8,582 nucleotides of DNA from Candidatus Eiseniibacteriota bacterium (lineage in GTDB: Bacteria > Eisenbacteria > RBG-16-71-46 > CAIMUX01 > VGJL01): NCBI GenBank assembly GCA_014729455.1, contig WJJW01000173.1, positions 1-8,582 of the forward strand, given 5' to 3'. A program made the translations under genes and the position numbers. Position 1 is the stretch's first letter. Each line of letters begins with the position of its first letter. The notes below the pieces were generated by a model, which saw nothing but the letters and a program-made list of their open reading frames with translations, was not told the origin of the DNA and did not search any database. Positions 1 through 4,992 of this stretch are shown piece by piece.

Positions 1-264
1 GTCCATCTCGCCCACGCCGGCACGCCGGTGTTCGGGGATCCGACGTACGGGGGCGGGCGGCGTTTCCTCTCGCGCCTCGCGCCGCAGGATCGTCCCGTCT
101 GGTCGGCGCGCCTCCGCCGCTTGAACCGCCAGGCGCTGCATGCCTATCATCTGAGTTTCAAGCACCCTCGCGACCAGCGCAGGTGGGTGTTCGAAACCCC
201 GTTGCCGCCGGAGCTCGAGGCTCTGCTGCAGGAATTGATCGCCGGGGACCGGGAGGTCGGATGA
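1..264 (+). CDS. RluA/RluD-family 23S rRNA pseudouridine synthase, C-terminal 87 residues
   Basis: The reading frame is open from base 1, so this is the 3' end of a gene that begins outside the window. The visible part starts VHLAHAGTPVFGDPTYGGG, which is the conserved strand-loop of RluA-type synthases (compare RVHMAH..HP..GDP.YGG in RluD). It continues with LNRQALHAYHL (the usual RQ.LHA motif) and a closing segment P..W..PLP.ELEALL. These enzymes convert uridines of large-subunit rRNA to pseudouridine in the cytoplasm. The catalytic Asp lies upstream and cannot be seen, so the choice among RluA, RluC and RluD is open. The TGA stop overlaps the ATG of the next gene, which suggests translational coupling. 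Confidence 0.9.
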   Translation, partial: VHLAHAGTPVFGDPTYGGGRRFLSRLAPQDRPVWSARLRRLNRQALHAYHLSFKHPRDQRRWVFETPLPPELEALLQELIAGDREVG

Positions 265-611
265 GGTTCAGCCAGGAACGAGAGGGAGGCGTTCTGATCC
301 TCCGCCTGGAGGGGCAGCTCATGGGCGGCGGAGAGGCCGAAGAGGTGCGGGATCTGCTCCTCTCGTCGATCGACCAGGGGACGAGCCGGATCCTGCTCGA
401 CATGGGCGAGGTCTCCTGGGTGAACTCCTCCGGTCTCGGCATCTTGATCGCGGGACATCTCGCCGCGCGGCAGAGGGGCGGGACGATGAAGCTGATGAAC
501 GTCGGCAGCCGGATCGACTCGATCCTGAACGTGACCCGCTTGAGCACGATCTTCGAGGTCTACGAGACCGAAGAGGAAGCCCGTCGGAGCCTGCAGGGGT
601 CGAACGCCTAG
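261..611 (+). CDS. STAS-domain anti-sigma-factor antagonist (SpoIIAA/RsbV type)
   Basis: A 116-residue single-domain protein, the usual size for the family. In partner switching, such a protein in its unphosphorylated state binds the anti-sigma kinase and frees the sigma factor. It has the order of a STAS fold: an N-terminal strand pair (VLILRLEGQL), a helix, the strand RILLDMGEV, then W-V-N-S-S-G-L-G at residues 53-60, and a C-terminal strand and helix. Ser56 aligns with the phosphorylated serine of SpoIIAA (DSSGLG), with the preceding Asp replaced by Asn55. The ATG at 261 overlaps the preceding TGA and has GGGAGG four to five bases upstream. An in-frame GTG at 183 would add residues encoded inside the upstream gene and is less likely. 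The next gene encodes the matching kinase, which supports the call. No sigma factor is in view. Confidence 0.9.
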   Translation: MRFSQEREGGVLILRLEGQLMGGGEAEEVRDLLLSSIDQGTSRILLDMGEVSWVNSSGLGILIAGHLAARQRGGTMKLMNVGSRIDSILNVTRLSTIFEVYETEEEARRSLQGSNA

Positions 612-632
612 CGGGCCGCCGCGCCGGGGACG

Positions 633-1124
633 ATGGAGGGTGGAGGAGATGGCGGAGATGCCGAACGCGGAGCGGTCGTGGACCAGGTGATCCAGCTCGC
701 CATTCCCAGCCGTCTCGAGCTTCTCCCCGTTCTCGACCGCCTGGTCCAGGGGATCGCCGAACAGATGGACTTCAGCGAGGACGAGGCCGACGCGATCGCG
801 ATCTCGGTCATCGAGGCGGGGACCAACGCGATCCAGCACGGGCACAAGAAGGACGCCTCGAAGACCGTGGAGTTCCGATTCAACCTCAATCCGGATCATC
901 TGCAGGTCGTCGTCCGGGACACCGGCCCCGGCTTCGACGTCGACGCCGTCCTCTCCTCCGACCCGACGAGGCCGGAAGACCTGATGAAGAGCAGCGGCCG
1001 CGGGATCTTCATCATGCGGCAGATGATGGACCGCGTGGACTTCGCGATCCGCCCCCGAGAAGGAACCTTCGTCTACCTTCGAAAGAGCAAGGACGTCAAC
1101 GGCCGCGGCGTCGCGCCGGCCTGA
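633..1124 (+). CDS. RsbW/SpoIIAB-type anti-sigma factor, HATPase_c serine kinase
   Basis: The protein (163 residues) is a GHKL-fold ATP-binding domain of the anti-sigma kinase type. The N-box is E61-A-G-T-N65, with Asn65 as the Mg-binding residue. The G1 box is D96-T-G-P-G-F, and the G2 box is G122-R-G-I with a following I-M-R-Q-M-M-D helix. By family knowledge it phosphorylates the STAS partner on serine and sequesters a sigma factor or another client. The antagonist gene lies 21 bases upstream. The start is uncertain: the ATG at 633 gives a Gly/Asp-rich head of about 14 residues unlike the family, whereas the GTG at 678, with GGAG five bases upstream, would begin VDQVIQLAIPSRLELL, a typical N-terminus. 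The TGA stop lies in the same frame as ruvX, one codon before its start. Confidence 0.88.
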   Translation: MEGGGDGGDAERGAVVDQVIQLAIPSRLELLPVLDRLVQGIAEQMDFSEDEADAIAISVIEAGTNAIQHGHKKDASKTVEFRFNLNPDHLQVVVRDTGPGFDVDAVLSSDPTRPEDLMKSSGRGIFIMRQMMDRVDFAIRPREGTFVYLRKSKDVNGRGVAPA

Positions 1125-1127
1125 TTC

Positions 1128-1559
1128 TTGGAACCGCTCGACGACCTGCGGCTGCTCGCCGTCGACTACGGGCGGCGGCGGACCGGACTCGCCCTCAGCG
1201 ATCCGGAGGGGAGGCTCGCCAGCCCGATCGGGACTCTCACCTGCCGCGGTCTGGACGATCTCGCCGCCCGCGTCGCCGAGCGGGCGGCCGAGGTCGAGGC
1301 GGGCGGAGTCGTGATCGGGTTCCCGCGCCACCTCGACGGCCGACCCGGCGATCTGGCCCCGGAGGTGCAGGGCCTGGCCGAACGGCTCCGGAGCCGCGGG
1401 CTGCGGACGATCCTCTGGGATGAGCGGCTGACGAGCTGGGAGGCCGAGACCAAGCTGCGGGAGGCGGGCCGATCGATCCGGGGGACGCGGATGCGGGTCG
1501 ACGCCGCGGCCGCCGCGATCCTCCTCCAGTCGTACCTCGACAGTCTGAGGACCGGTTGA
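1128..1559 (+). CDS. ruvX: RuvX/YqgF putative pre-16S rRNA nuclease / Holliday-junction resolvase-like
   Basis: The 143-residue protein matches the usual length and motif order of YqgF. It has AVDYGRRRTGLALSD near the start with D13 as the first acidic site, SPIGTL at 32-37, VVIGFPRHLDGRPGD at 61-75, WDERLTSWEAE around D98/E99, and VDAAAAAILLQSYL with D125. This is an RNase H-like fold, associated with 16S rRNA 5'-end processing and in some species with recombination. It starts with TTG at 1128, three bases after the stop of the preceding gene and in the same frame; a TGA at 1122 blocks any earlier start. No clear Shine-Dalgarno is visible, so translation probably relies on coupling. Its TGA stop overlaps the TTG of mltG. 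Confidence 0.95.
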   Translation: MEPLDDLRLLAVDYGRRRTGLALSDPEGRLASPIGTLTCRGLDDLAARVAERAAEVEAGGVVIGFPRHLDGRPGDLAPEVQGLAERLRSRGLRTILWDERLTSWEAETKLREAGRSIRGTRMRVDAAAAAILLQSYLDSLRTG

Positions 1560-2593
1560 GCGGGCGATTCCGGCGGTCGGCCTCCCTGCTGTTCTTCCTC
1601 GCCCTCGTGGCCGTCGCCGCGTCGGCCGTGGGGTTCCTCTACCTCCAGGCTGAACTCGATCGGCCGACCGAGCGTTCCAGGGAAGGGCCGGGCATCCTGG
1701 AAGTCCATCCGGGGTCGTCGTTCCGGAGCGTCGTCGCCGCGCTCGCCGATTCCGGCTGGGTCCGCCGGCCCCGGATGCTGGCGCTCTGGGCGCGCCTGAC
1801 CGGGGTCGATCGCGGAATCCAGGTCGGCCTGTACCGGCTCCCGGAGGACGCCTCCCCCCGGGAGCTGATCGAACGGATCGCCGGCGGGGAGGTCGAGCAG
1901 GTCCGGGTGACGATCCCGGAAGGATGGAGGGAGGAACGGATCCTGGCGCTTCTGGCCGATTCCCTGCAGGCCTCGCCGGCCGCGGTGCGCGCGGCGGCGG
2001 CCGACTCGGCGTGGATCGCCTCGCTCGGGATCCCGTCCGGACGACTGGAGGGGTTCCTCTTCCCGGAGACCTACCTGTTCCCGCGGACCTACCCGCCGCG
2101 GGAGGCGATCGCCCGGATGGTGGAGGAGTTCCAGCGGCGCTTCGACGAGCCGATGCGGAAGCGGGCGGAGGCGCTCGGGCTCTCGGTCGGGGAGGTCGTG
2201 GCGTTGGCTTCGATCGTCGAGGCGGAGGCGACGCTGGAGGAGGAGATGCCGCGGATCGCCGGGGTGTTTCACCGGAGGCTCGATCTCGGATGGAAGCTGG
2301 AAGCCGATCCGACGGTCTTGTATGCTCTCGGCCGGTCGGCCGGGCCGGTGCTTCATCGCGATCTGGAGGTCGAGTCCGATTACAACACGTATCGGGTCGC
2401 GGGGCTCCCCCCCGGCGCGATCGGAAACCCGGGGGATGCGGCGCTCGCGGCGACGCTCTGGCCCGACTCCACGCGTCGGGACCTGTACTTCGTCGCCCGG
2501 GGGGACGGAAGCCACGTCTTCTCCCGGACCCTCGCGGAGCACAACGCGGCGCGGAGGAGAGTCCGCGCGATGAGGAGAGACGGATCGAGATGA
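1556..2593 (+). CDS. mltG: Endolytic peptidoglycan transglycosylase MltG (YceG family)
   Basis: The protein (345 residues) has one N-terminal membrane anchor (about residues 9-30) after a basic SGRFRR start, then a LysM-like segment (about 47-120, with HPGSSFRSVV and GLYRLPEDAS). The YceG catalytic domain follows. Diagnostic motifs are IPEGW at 120-124, EGFLFPETY at 165-173, ASIVEAEA with catalytic Glu222, LEADPTVLYALG at 248-259, SDYNTY at 274-279, GLPPGAIGNPG at 283-293 and YFVARGDGSHVFS at 311-323. The enzyme cleaves nascent glycan strands at the outer face of the inner membrane and sets strand length. The TTG start overlaps the ruvX stop as TTGA. The adjacency of ruvX and mltG is seen in several bacterial groups. 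Its stop overlaps the next ATG. Confidence 0.96.
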   Translation: MSGRFRRSASLLFFLALVAVAASAVGFLYLQAELDRPTERSREGPGILEVHPGSSFRSVVAALADSGWVRRPRMLALWARLTGVDRGIQVGLYRLPEDASPRELIERIAGGEVEQVRVTIPEGWREERILALLADSLQASPAAVRAAAADSAWIASLGIPSGRLEGFLFPETYLFPRTYPPREAIARMVEEFQRRFDEPMRKRAEALGLSVGEVVALASIVEAEATLEEEMPRIAGVFHRRLDLGWKLEADPTVLYALGRSAGPVLHRDLEVESDYNTYRVAGLPPGAIGNPGDAALAATLWPDSTRRDLYFVARGDGSHVFSRTLAEHNAARRRVRAMRRDGSR

Positions 2594-3522
2594 AGAAACG
2601 GGCGATACTCTGGACCCTGCTGATCGGGATCCTGGTTGCCGCGCCGCTCGCGGCCGACCCGCTCCGGGTGGGCAACAACGACGGGGCGGTCCTGTACCTG
2701 AGCCTCGCTCCCGAGCTGACCTACTCGGACACGACCACCTTCCGGGGGCTTTCGGCGACTCCGTTTCCGGAGGAGGCGCTCGTCACCAGCGAGCCATCCC
2801 CCGAGCCGCAGATCGCCTTCGTGCTCGCCTCCTATCCGCCCGACGCGAAGCCGGAGCTGAGCGTCGTCAGCTACGGGATCCGCTACAGCCCGGGAATCCG
2901 GATCGTCCGGTACGGGATCACCCCGAACGCGCTGCAGATGGCGACCCGCGACTGGCCTCTGAGCGGAGAAGGGATGATGCTCGGCTCCCTCGAAAAGCCC
3001 GACACGTCGATGGTCTCCGAGATCGGCTGGATGGCGATCGTCGCGGAGAAGCCGGGGGTCGTGGAGCTGGTTCCCCACCCCGATCCGCGGATGGCGGCCC
3101 GGATCGTCAGCGCCACCCCGCCGGACCAGTGGCCCCTGGCGGCCCTGGGCTCGCTCGGATTCGGGGAGCCGGGATACGCGCCGATCCCGGTCCGCCCCGG
3201 CCCGCGGCTCGGCGCGACGTGCGTCCACGACACGCTCTGCTACGCCCTGACGGAGGAGGAGGTCGCCTACTACCGGGAGCGGTGGGAGGGGGAGACGGAG
3301 CCGTTCTTCCTCGGAGAGGGGGTCTCCTGCTCCAGGGGCGCTCCCTGCACCCCGATGGCCGCCAGCGGGGCCTGCTGCCTCCCGGACGGGTCCTGCGTGT
3401 TCCAGACCCGCCGCGAGTGCGTCGAGGAGGGGGGGATCTACGTCGGGGACGACACGACGTGCGATTCGGCCCCTTGCGAGGAAGCGACCGAGTCCGAGAA
3501 GCAGGAAGAGGGGAAACCATGA
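2590..3522 (+). CDS. Exported protein with one C-terminal cysteine-rich GACC repeat, function unknown
   Basis: I do not recognise a named family. The 310-residue protein starts with MKKR, a hydrophobic stretch and a signal-peptidase I-like APLAA before D23, so it is probably secreted or periplasmic. Residues 23-205 form a cysteine-free domain. Its second half (SVVSYGIRYS at 91-100, DWPLSGEG at 121-128, LGSLGFGEPGY at 186-196) lines up loosely with the domain of the two paralogues at 4993 and 6490. C211 and C217 follow. An acidic, aromatic segment leads to C247 and C253, and then a single six-cysteine repeat at 260-296 (GACCLPDGSC, REC, GDDTTC, APC). The tail is highly charged (ESEKQEEGKP) and lacks the WG..K ending of the paralogues. 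The ATG overlaps the mltG stop (ATGA), with GAGGAGAG about 11 bases upstream, so it belongs to the envelope part of this operon. Confidence 0.8.
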   Translation: MKKRAILWTLLIGILVAAPLAADPLRVGNNDGAVLYLSLAPELTYSDTTTFRGLSATPFPEEALVTSEPSPEPQIAFVLASYPPDAKPELSVVSYGIRYSPGIRIVRYGITPNALQMATRDWPLSGEGMMLGSLEKPDTSMVSEIGWMAIVAEKPGVVELVPHPDPRMAARIVSATPPDQWPLAALGSLGFGEPGYAPIPVRPGPRLGATCVHDTLCYALTEEEVAYYRERWEGETEPFFLGEGVSCSRGAPCTPMAASGACCLPDGSCVFQTRRECVEEGGIYVGDDTTCDSAPCEEATESEKQEEGKP

Positions 3523-3812
3523 CGAAACCGAAGGCCAAGGGGGCCGGAAAGGGGGCCCGGCGGCCGCCGCGCTCCGCGGGTCCGGACGAGGCCCGGCCTC
3601 GCGGGAGGGAGACCGGGGAGGAGGCCCACCTTCCCTGGGGACGGCGGAACTACCTGTTCCTCGGCACGGGCGGCGTCGCCCTGGTGGTCGGCTTTCTCCT
3701 TCTGGCGCTTGGAGATACGACGATCGCTCCGATCCTGCTGGTCGGCGGCTACCTCGGCTTGATCCCGTGGGGGATCGTCGCGGCCCGGAACGGAGCGGGC
3801 CGATCCTCCTGA
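3519..3812 (+). CDS. Small two-helix inner-membrane protein (DUF3098-like)
   Basis: The 97-residue product has a basic, Pro/Arg/Lys-rich cytoplasmic-looking head (1-38), then LPWGRRNYLFLG leading into two hydrophobic helices at about 45-64 and 69-88. These are separated by the short turn ALGDTTIA, and the end is a short charged tail. The pattern of a short polar head, a W/R-NY motif and two helices joined by a tight loop resembles DUF3098 and related small proteins of the FCB group. This is from memory and low resolution. The start is the ATG overlapping the previous stop (ATGA), with GAGGGG just upstream. It is the last protein gene before the tRNA, 24 bases away. Function unknown. Confidence 0.75.
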   Translation: MTKPKAKGAGKGARRPPRSAGPDEARPRGRETGEEAHLPWGRRNYLFLGTGGVALVVGFLLLALGDTTIAPILLVGGYLGLIPWGIVAARNGAGRSS

Positions 3813-3836
3813 CCACCCGCCAACTCCTTGGGGGAA

Positions 3837-3908
3837 GGGCGAGTAGCTCAGCGGCAGAGCGCCTGCCTTACAAGCAGGATGTCACAGGTTCGATCCCTGT
3901 CTCGCCCA
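3837..3908 (+). tRNA. tRNA-Val, anticodon TAC
   Basis: A full 72-nt cloverleaf can be drawn. The acceptor is GGGCGAG (3837-3843) with CTCGCCC (3901-3907) and discriminator A3908. The D-stem is GCTC/GAGC with a loop carrying GG. The anticodon stem CCTGC/GCAGG encloses CTTACAA, so the anticodon is TAC and reads GTA valine codons. The variable loop is five bases. The T-stem ACAGG/CCTGT encloses TTCGATC. The 3' CCA is not encoded (GAC follows), so it must be added after transcription. The position directly behind the operon suggests co-transcription, as no clear promoter lies in the 24-nt gap. Confidence 0.96.
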
Positions 3909-3913
3909 GACGA

Positions 3914-3938
3914 CCGCGTCGGGGAGAATCCCCCGCGG
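3914..3938 (+). terminator. Hairpin just after tRNA-Val, possible terminator or processing site
   Basis: CCGCG (3914-3918) pairs with CGCGG (3934-3938) and GGGG (3921-3924) with CCCC (3930-3933). There is a two-base bulge (TC) and a five-base loop. The position, six bases past the tRNA, fits a terminator of the upstream operon, but no T-run follows, so it may instead act in 3' processing or be incidental. Confidence 0.4.
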
Positions 3939-3971
3939 CTATAGATTCGCTCCGTCCTCACAACTTGGGCG

Positions 3972-4001
3972 TTGACCGTCGAAATCGAGGATTGGTATAC
4001 T
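3972..4001 (+). promoter_or_regulatory. Sigma-70-type extended -10 promoter for the gene at 4173
   Basis: TTGACC at 3972-3977 (5 of 6 to TTGACA) and TATACT at 3996-4001 (5 of 6 to TATAAT) are 18 bases apart. TGG directly before the -10 supplies an extended -10 motif. Transcription should begin near 4008. It is the best promoter match in the window and sits in a locally AT-richer stretch. Confidence 0.8.
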
Positions 4002-4007
4002 GTTTTC

Positions 4008-4172
4008 CGTGCAAGCCAACACAGTGGAGCCTACAGCGGAAGGAGGTGCGGCGAGAGAATCGAGACCCGAGCCCTTTCCAAGGGCTGCATTTACGTTAGG
4101 TTTCGCAACTTGAGTAGAGGTCTTAATCCGGTGGGCTTGCTGGCTTACCAGGTACTTTCGGAGGACTACGGA
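4008..4172 (+). promoter_or_regulatory. Long structured 5' leader of the gene at 4173, candidate cis-regulatory RNA
   Basis: From the predicted start near 4008 to the ATG at 4173 is about 165 nt. The ends can pair: GCAAGCC (4011-4017) with GGCTTGC (4134-4140), then, after a two-base bulge, CAC (4020-4022) with GTG (4131-4133), and GGA (4026-4028) with TCC (4127-4129). CTAC (4031-4034) with GTAG (4114-4117) is nested inside. Within that closed region lies a perfect 7-bp hairpin AGCCCTT/AAGGGCT (4070-4086, loop TCC). AAGGAGGTG at 4040-4048 is a full anti-Shine-Dalgarno match with no start codon at a usable distance. The real ribosome site is GGAGG at 4160-4164, eight bases before the ATG and outside the closing helix. 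I do not recognise a known riboswitch class. Confidence 0.5.
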
Positions 4173-4787
4173 ATGAAGCGCTTGCTTATGATTGTTTGTG
4201 CGCTTGCACTGGCCACGGCGGCCAACGCCGATGTGCCGGACCCGTCGCAGTGTCTGAGTTCGCTCGACGACACGGGTCGTCTCTACATGTGTCCGGATGA
4301 CAATACGGGCGATTGCGCCGCGGCCGATTTCACCGTGACGGTGAAGAACGCCAACAACGACGTGATCCCGAACGCGACTGTCGAGATCCTCGTCGGTGGC
4401 CAGGTGGACGGGTACACGGTCATCTGCGCCGGTGAGGTTCTGGTCCAGAACGCCAACGCGAACGGCGTTGCGATGTTCAATATCGCGGGCGGCGGCTGCT
4501 ACAAGGCCGCGGACGCTTGCGTGATCCGCGCCAACGGTGTGGAGATCCGCACCTACGATACGGTCGTCAGTGCGGACTACAGCTTCTCGGACAACGGCAA
4601 CACCGTGGGCGGCGGTGACTACGATGTCGACCCGGTCGACCTCGGAGCCTTCGTCGCTGCCTATCAGGGTGGTGTCGGTCCTACGAGCTGCCATGACTAC
4701 AACAACGACGGTGGGACCGAGCCTGTGGATCTCGGTACCTTCGTCGCCGCCTACCAGGGCGGGATCAACTTCTGCGACGCTCCCTAA
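4173..4787 (+). CDS. Exported Ig-like protein with dockerin-like C-terminal tandem, function unknown
   Basis: The 204-residue product has a signal peptide ending ANA before D20. A domain at about 22-140 has the look of a beta-sandwich of Ig-like or transthyretin-like type: DPSQC, FTVTVKNANNDVIPNATVEILV at 53-74, then a strand pair and NANGVAMFNIAGGGCYKAADACVI. It carries several cysteines (27, 40, 48, 85, 109, 116) that could form disulfides. The tail has two copies of a dockerin/EF-hand-like unit: DYDVDPVDLGAFVAAYQGG at 149-167, and DYNNDGGTEPVDLGTF with VAAYQGG at 175-197, where DYNNDGG resembles a Ca-binding loop and the first copy is degenerate. The start is the ATG at 4173, with GGAGG eight bases upstream. 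Upstream in-frame TTG codons lie at or before the predicted promoter. GGT/GGC glycine codons and a TAA stop fit strong expression. Confidence 0.85.
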   Translation: MKRLLMIVCALALATAANADVPDPSQCLSSLDDTGRLYMCPDDNTGDCAAADFTVTVKNANNDVIPNATVEILVGGQVDGYTVICAGEVLVQNANANGVAMFNIAGGGCYKAADACVIRANGVEIRTYDTVVSADYSFSDNGNTVGGGDYDVDPVDLGAFVAAYQGGVGPTSCHDYNNDGGTEPVDLGTFVAAYQGGINFCDAP

Positions 4788-4877
4788 GTTCGGAGCGACG
4801 CAGATCGAATGGTCCTCGGTCGTAGGAATCGCCGGACTCGGCTGAGGATCCGCAACAGGGTGGTGGAAGTGGGGTGG

Positions 4878-4897
4878 CAGCGGCAACGTCGCCGCTG
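4878..4897 (+). terminator. GC-rich hairpin between the genes at 4173 and 4993
   Basis: CAGCGGC (4878-4884) pairs perfectly with GCCGCTG (4891-4897) around the loop AACGTC. It lies 90 bases after the stop of the upstream gene. ATTCAAG follows instead of a T-run, so it may be a weak or factor-dependent terminator or an mRNA 3'-end stabiliser. I found no other structure in 4788-4965 and no convincing promoter for the next gene. Confidence 0.3.
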
Positions 4898-4965
4898 ATT
4901 CAAGCGGAGAGCCTGGGAATGCGCGTGAGCCCGGAGGATCTGCTGAAACGGTCTTCACAAGACAT

Positions 4966-4982
4966 CTAGCTAGCTAGGGAGG
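4966..4982 (+). promoter_or_regulatory. 12-bp CTAG palindrome abutting the Shine-Dalgarno of the gene at 4993
   Basis: CTAGCTAGCTAG (4966-4977) is a perfect self-complementary palindrome with three CTAG steps. It shares its last base with the ribosome site GGGAGG (4977-4982), which is followed by a ten-base spacer to the ATG. It could be a protein-binding site or a short RNA element covering the ribosome site; the sequence shows only the symmetry and the position. Confidence 0.45.
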
Positions 4983-4992
4983 TCGATTCAAC

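Noticed and set aside
633..1559. Possible fusion of the HATPase and RuvX by TGA readthrough, as both lie in one frame with one TGA and one sense codon between them
   Set aside because: TGA ends most other genes in the window without recoding, both proteins are complete in themselves, and a TTG start directly follows. The shared frame is probably chance with reinitiation.
147..2678. 843-codon open frame on the minus strand across the left operon
   Set aside because: It is antisense to five well-supported genes, is dominated by Arg/Pro/Gly/Ala runs, and shows no domain. Such long shadow frames are usual in GC-rich DNA.
4046..4099. Short leader peptide from the GTG at 4046 to TAG
   Set aside because: The GTG overlaps the Shine-Dalgarno word itself, so there is no spacer, and no earlier in-frame start lies within the predicted transcript.
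3972..4172. Upstream extension of the gene at 4173 in the same open frame
   Set aside because: The extra start is a TTG inside the -35 box of the promoter, and the ATG at 4173 has a good ribosome site followed at once by a classic signal peptide.
3939..4958. 339-codon minus-strand frame opposite the gene at 4173
   Set aside because: It covers a promoter, leader and a clear exported-protein gene on the other strand, and its Val/Arg/Asp-rich content is the reverse reading of that gene.
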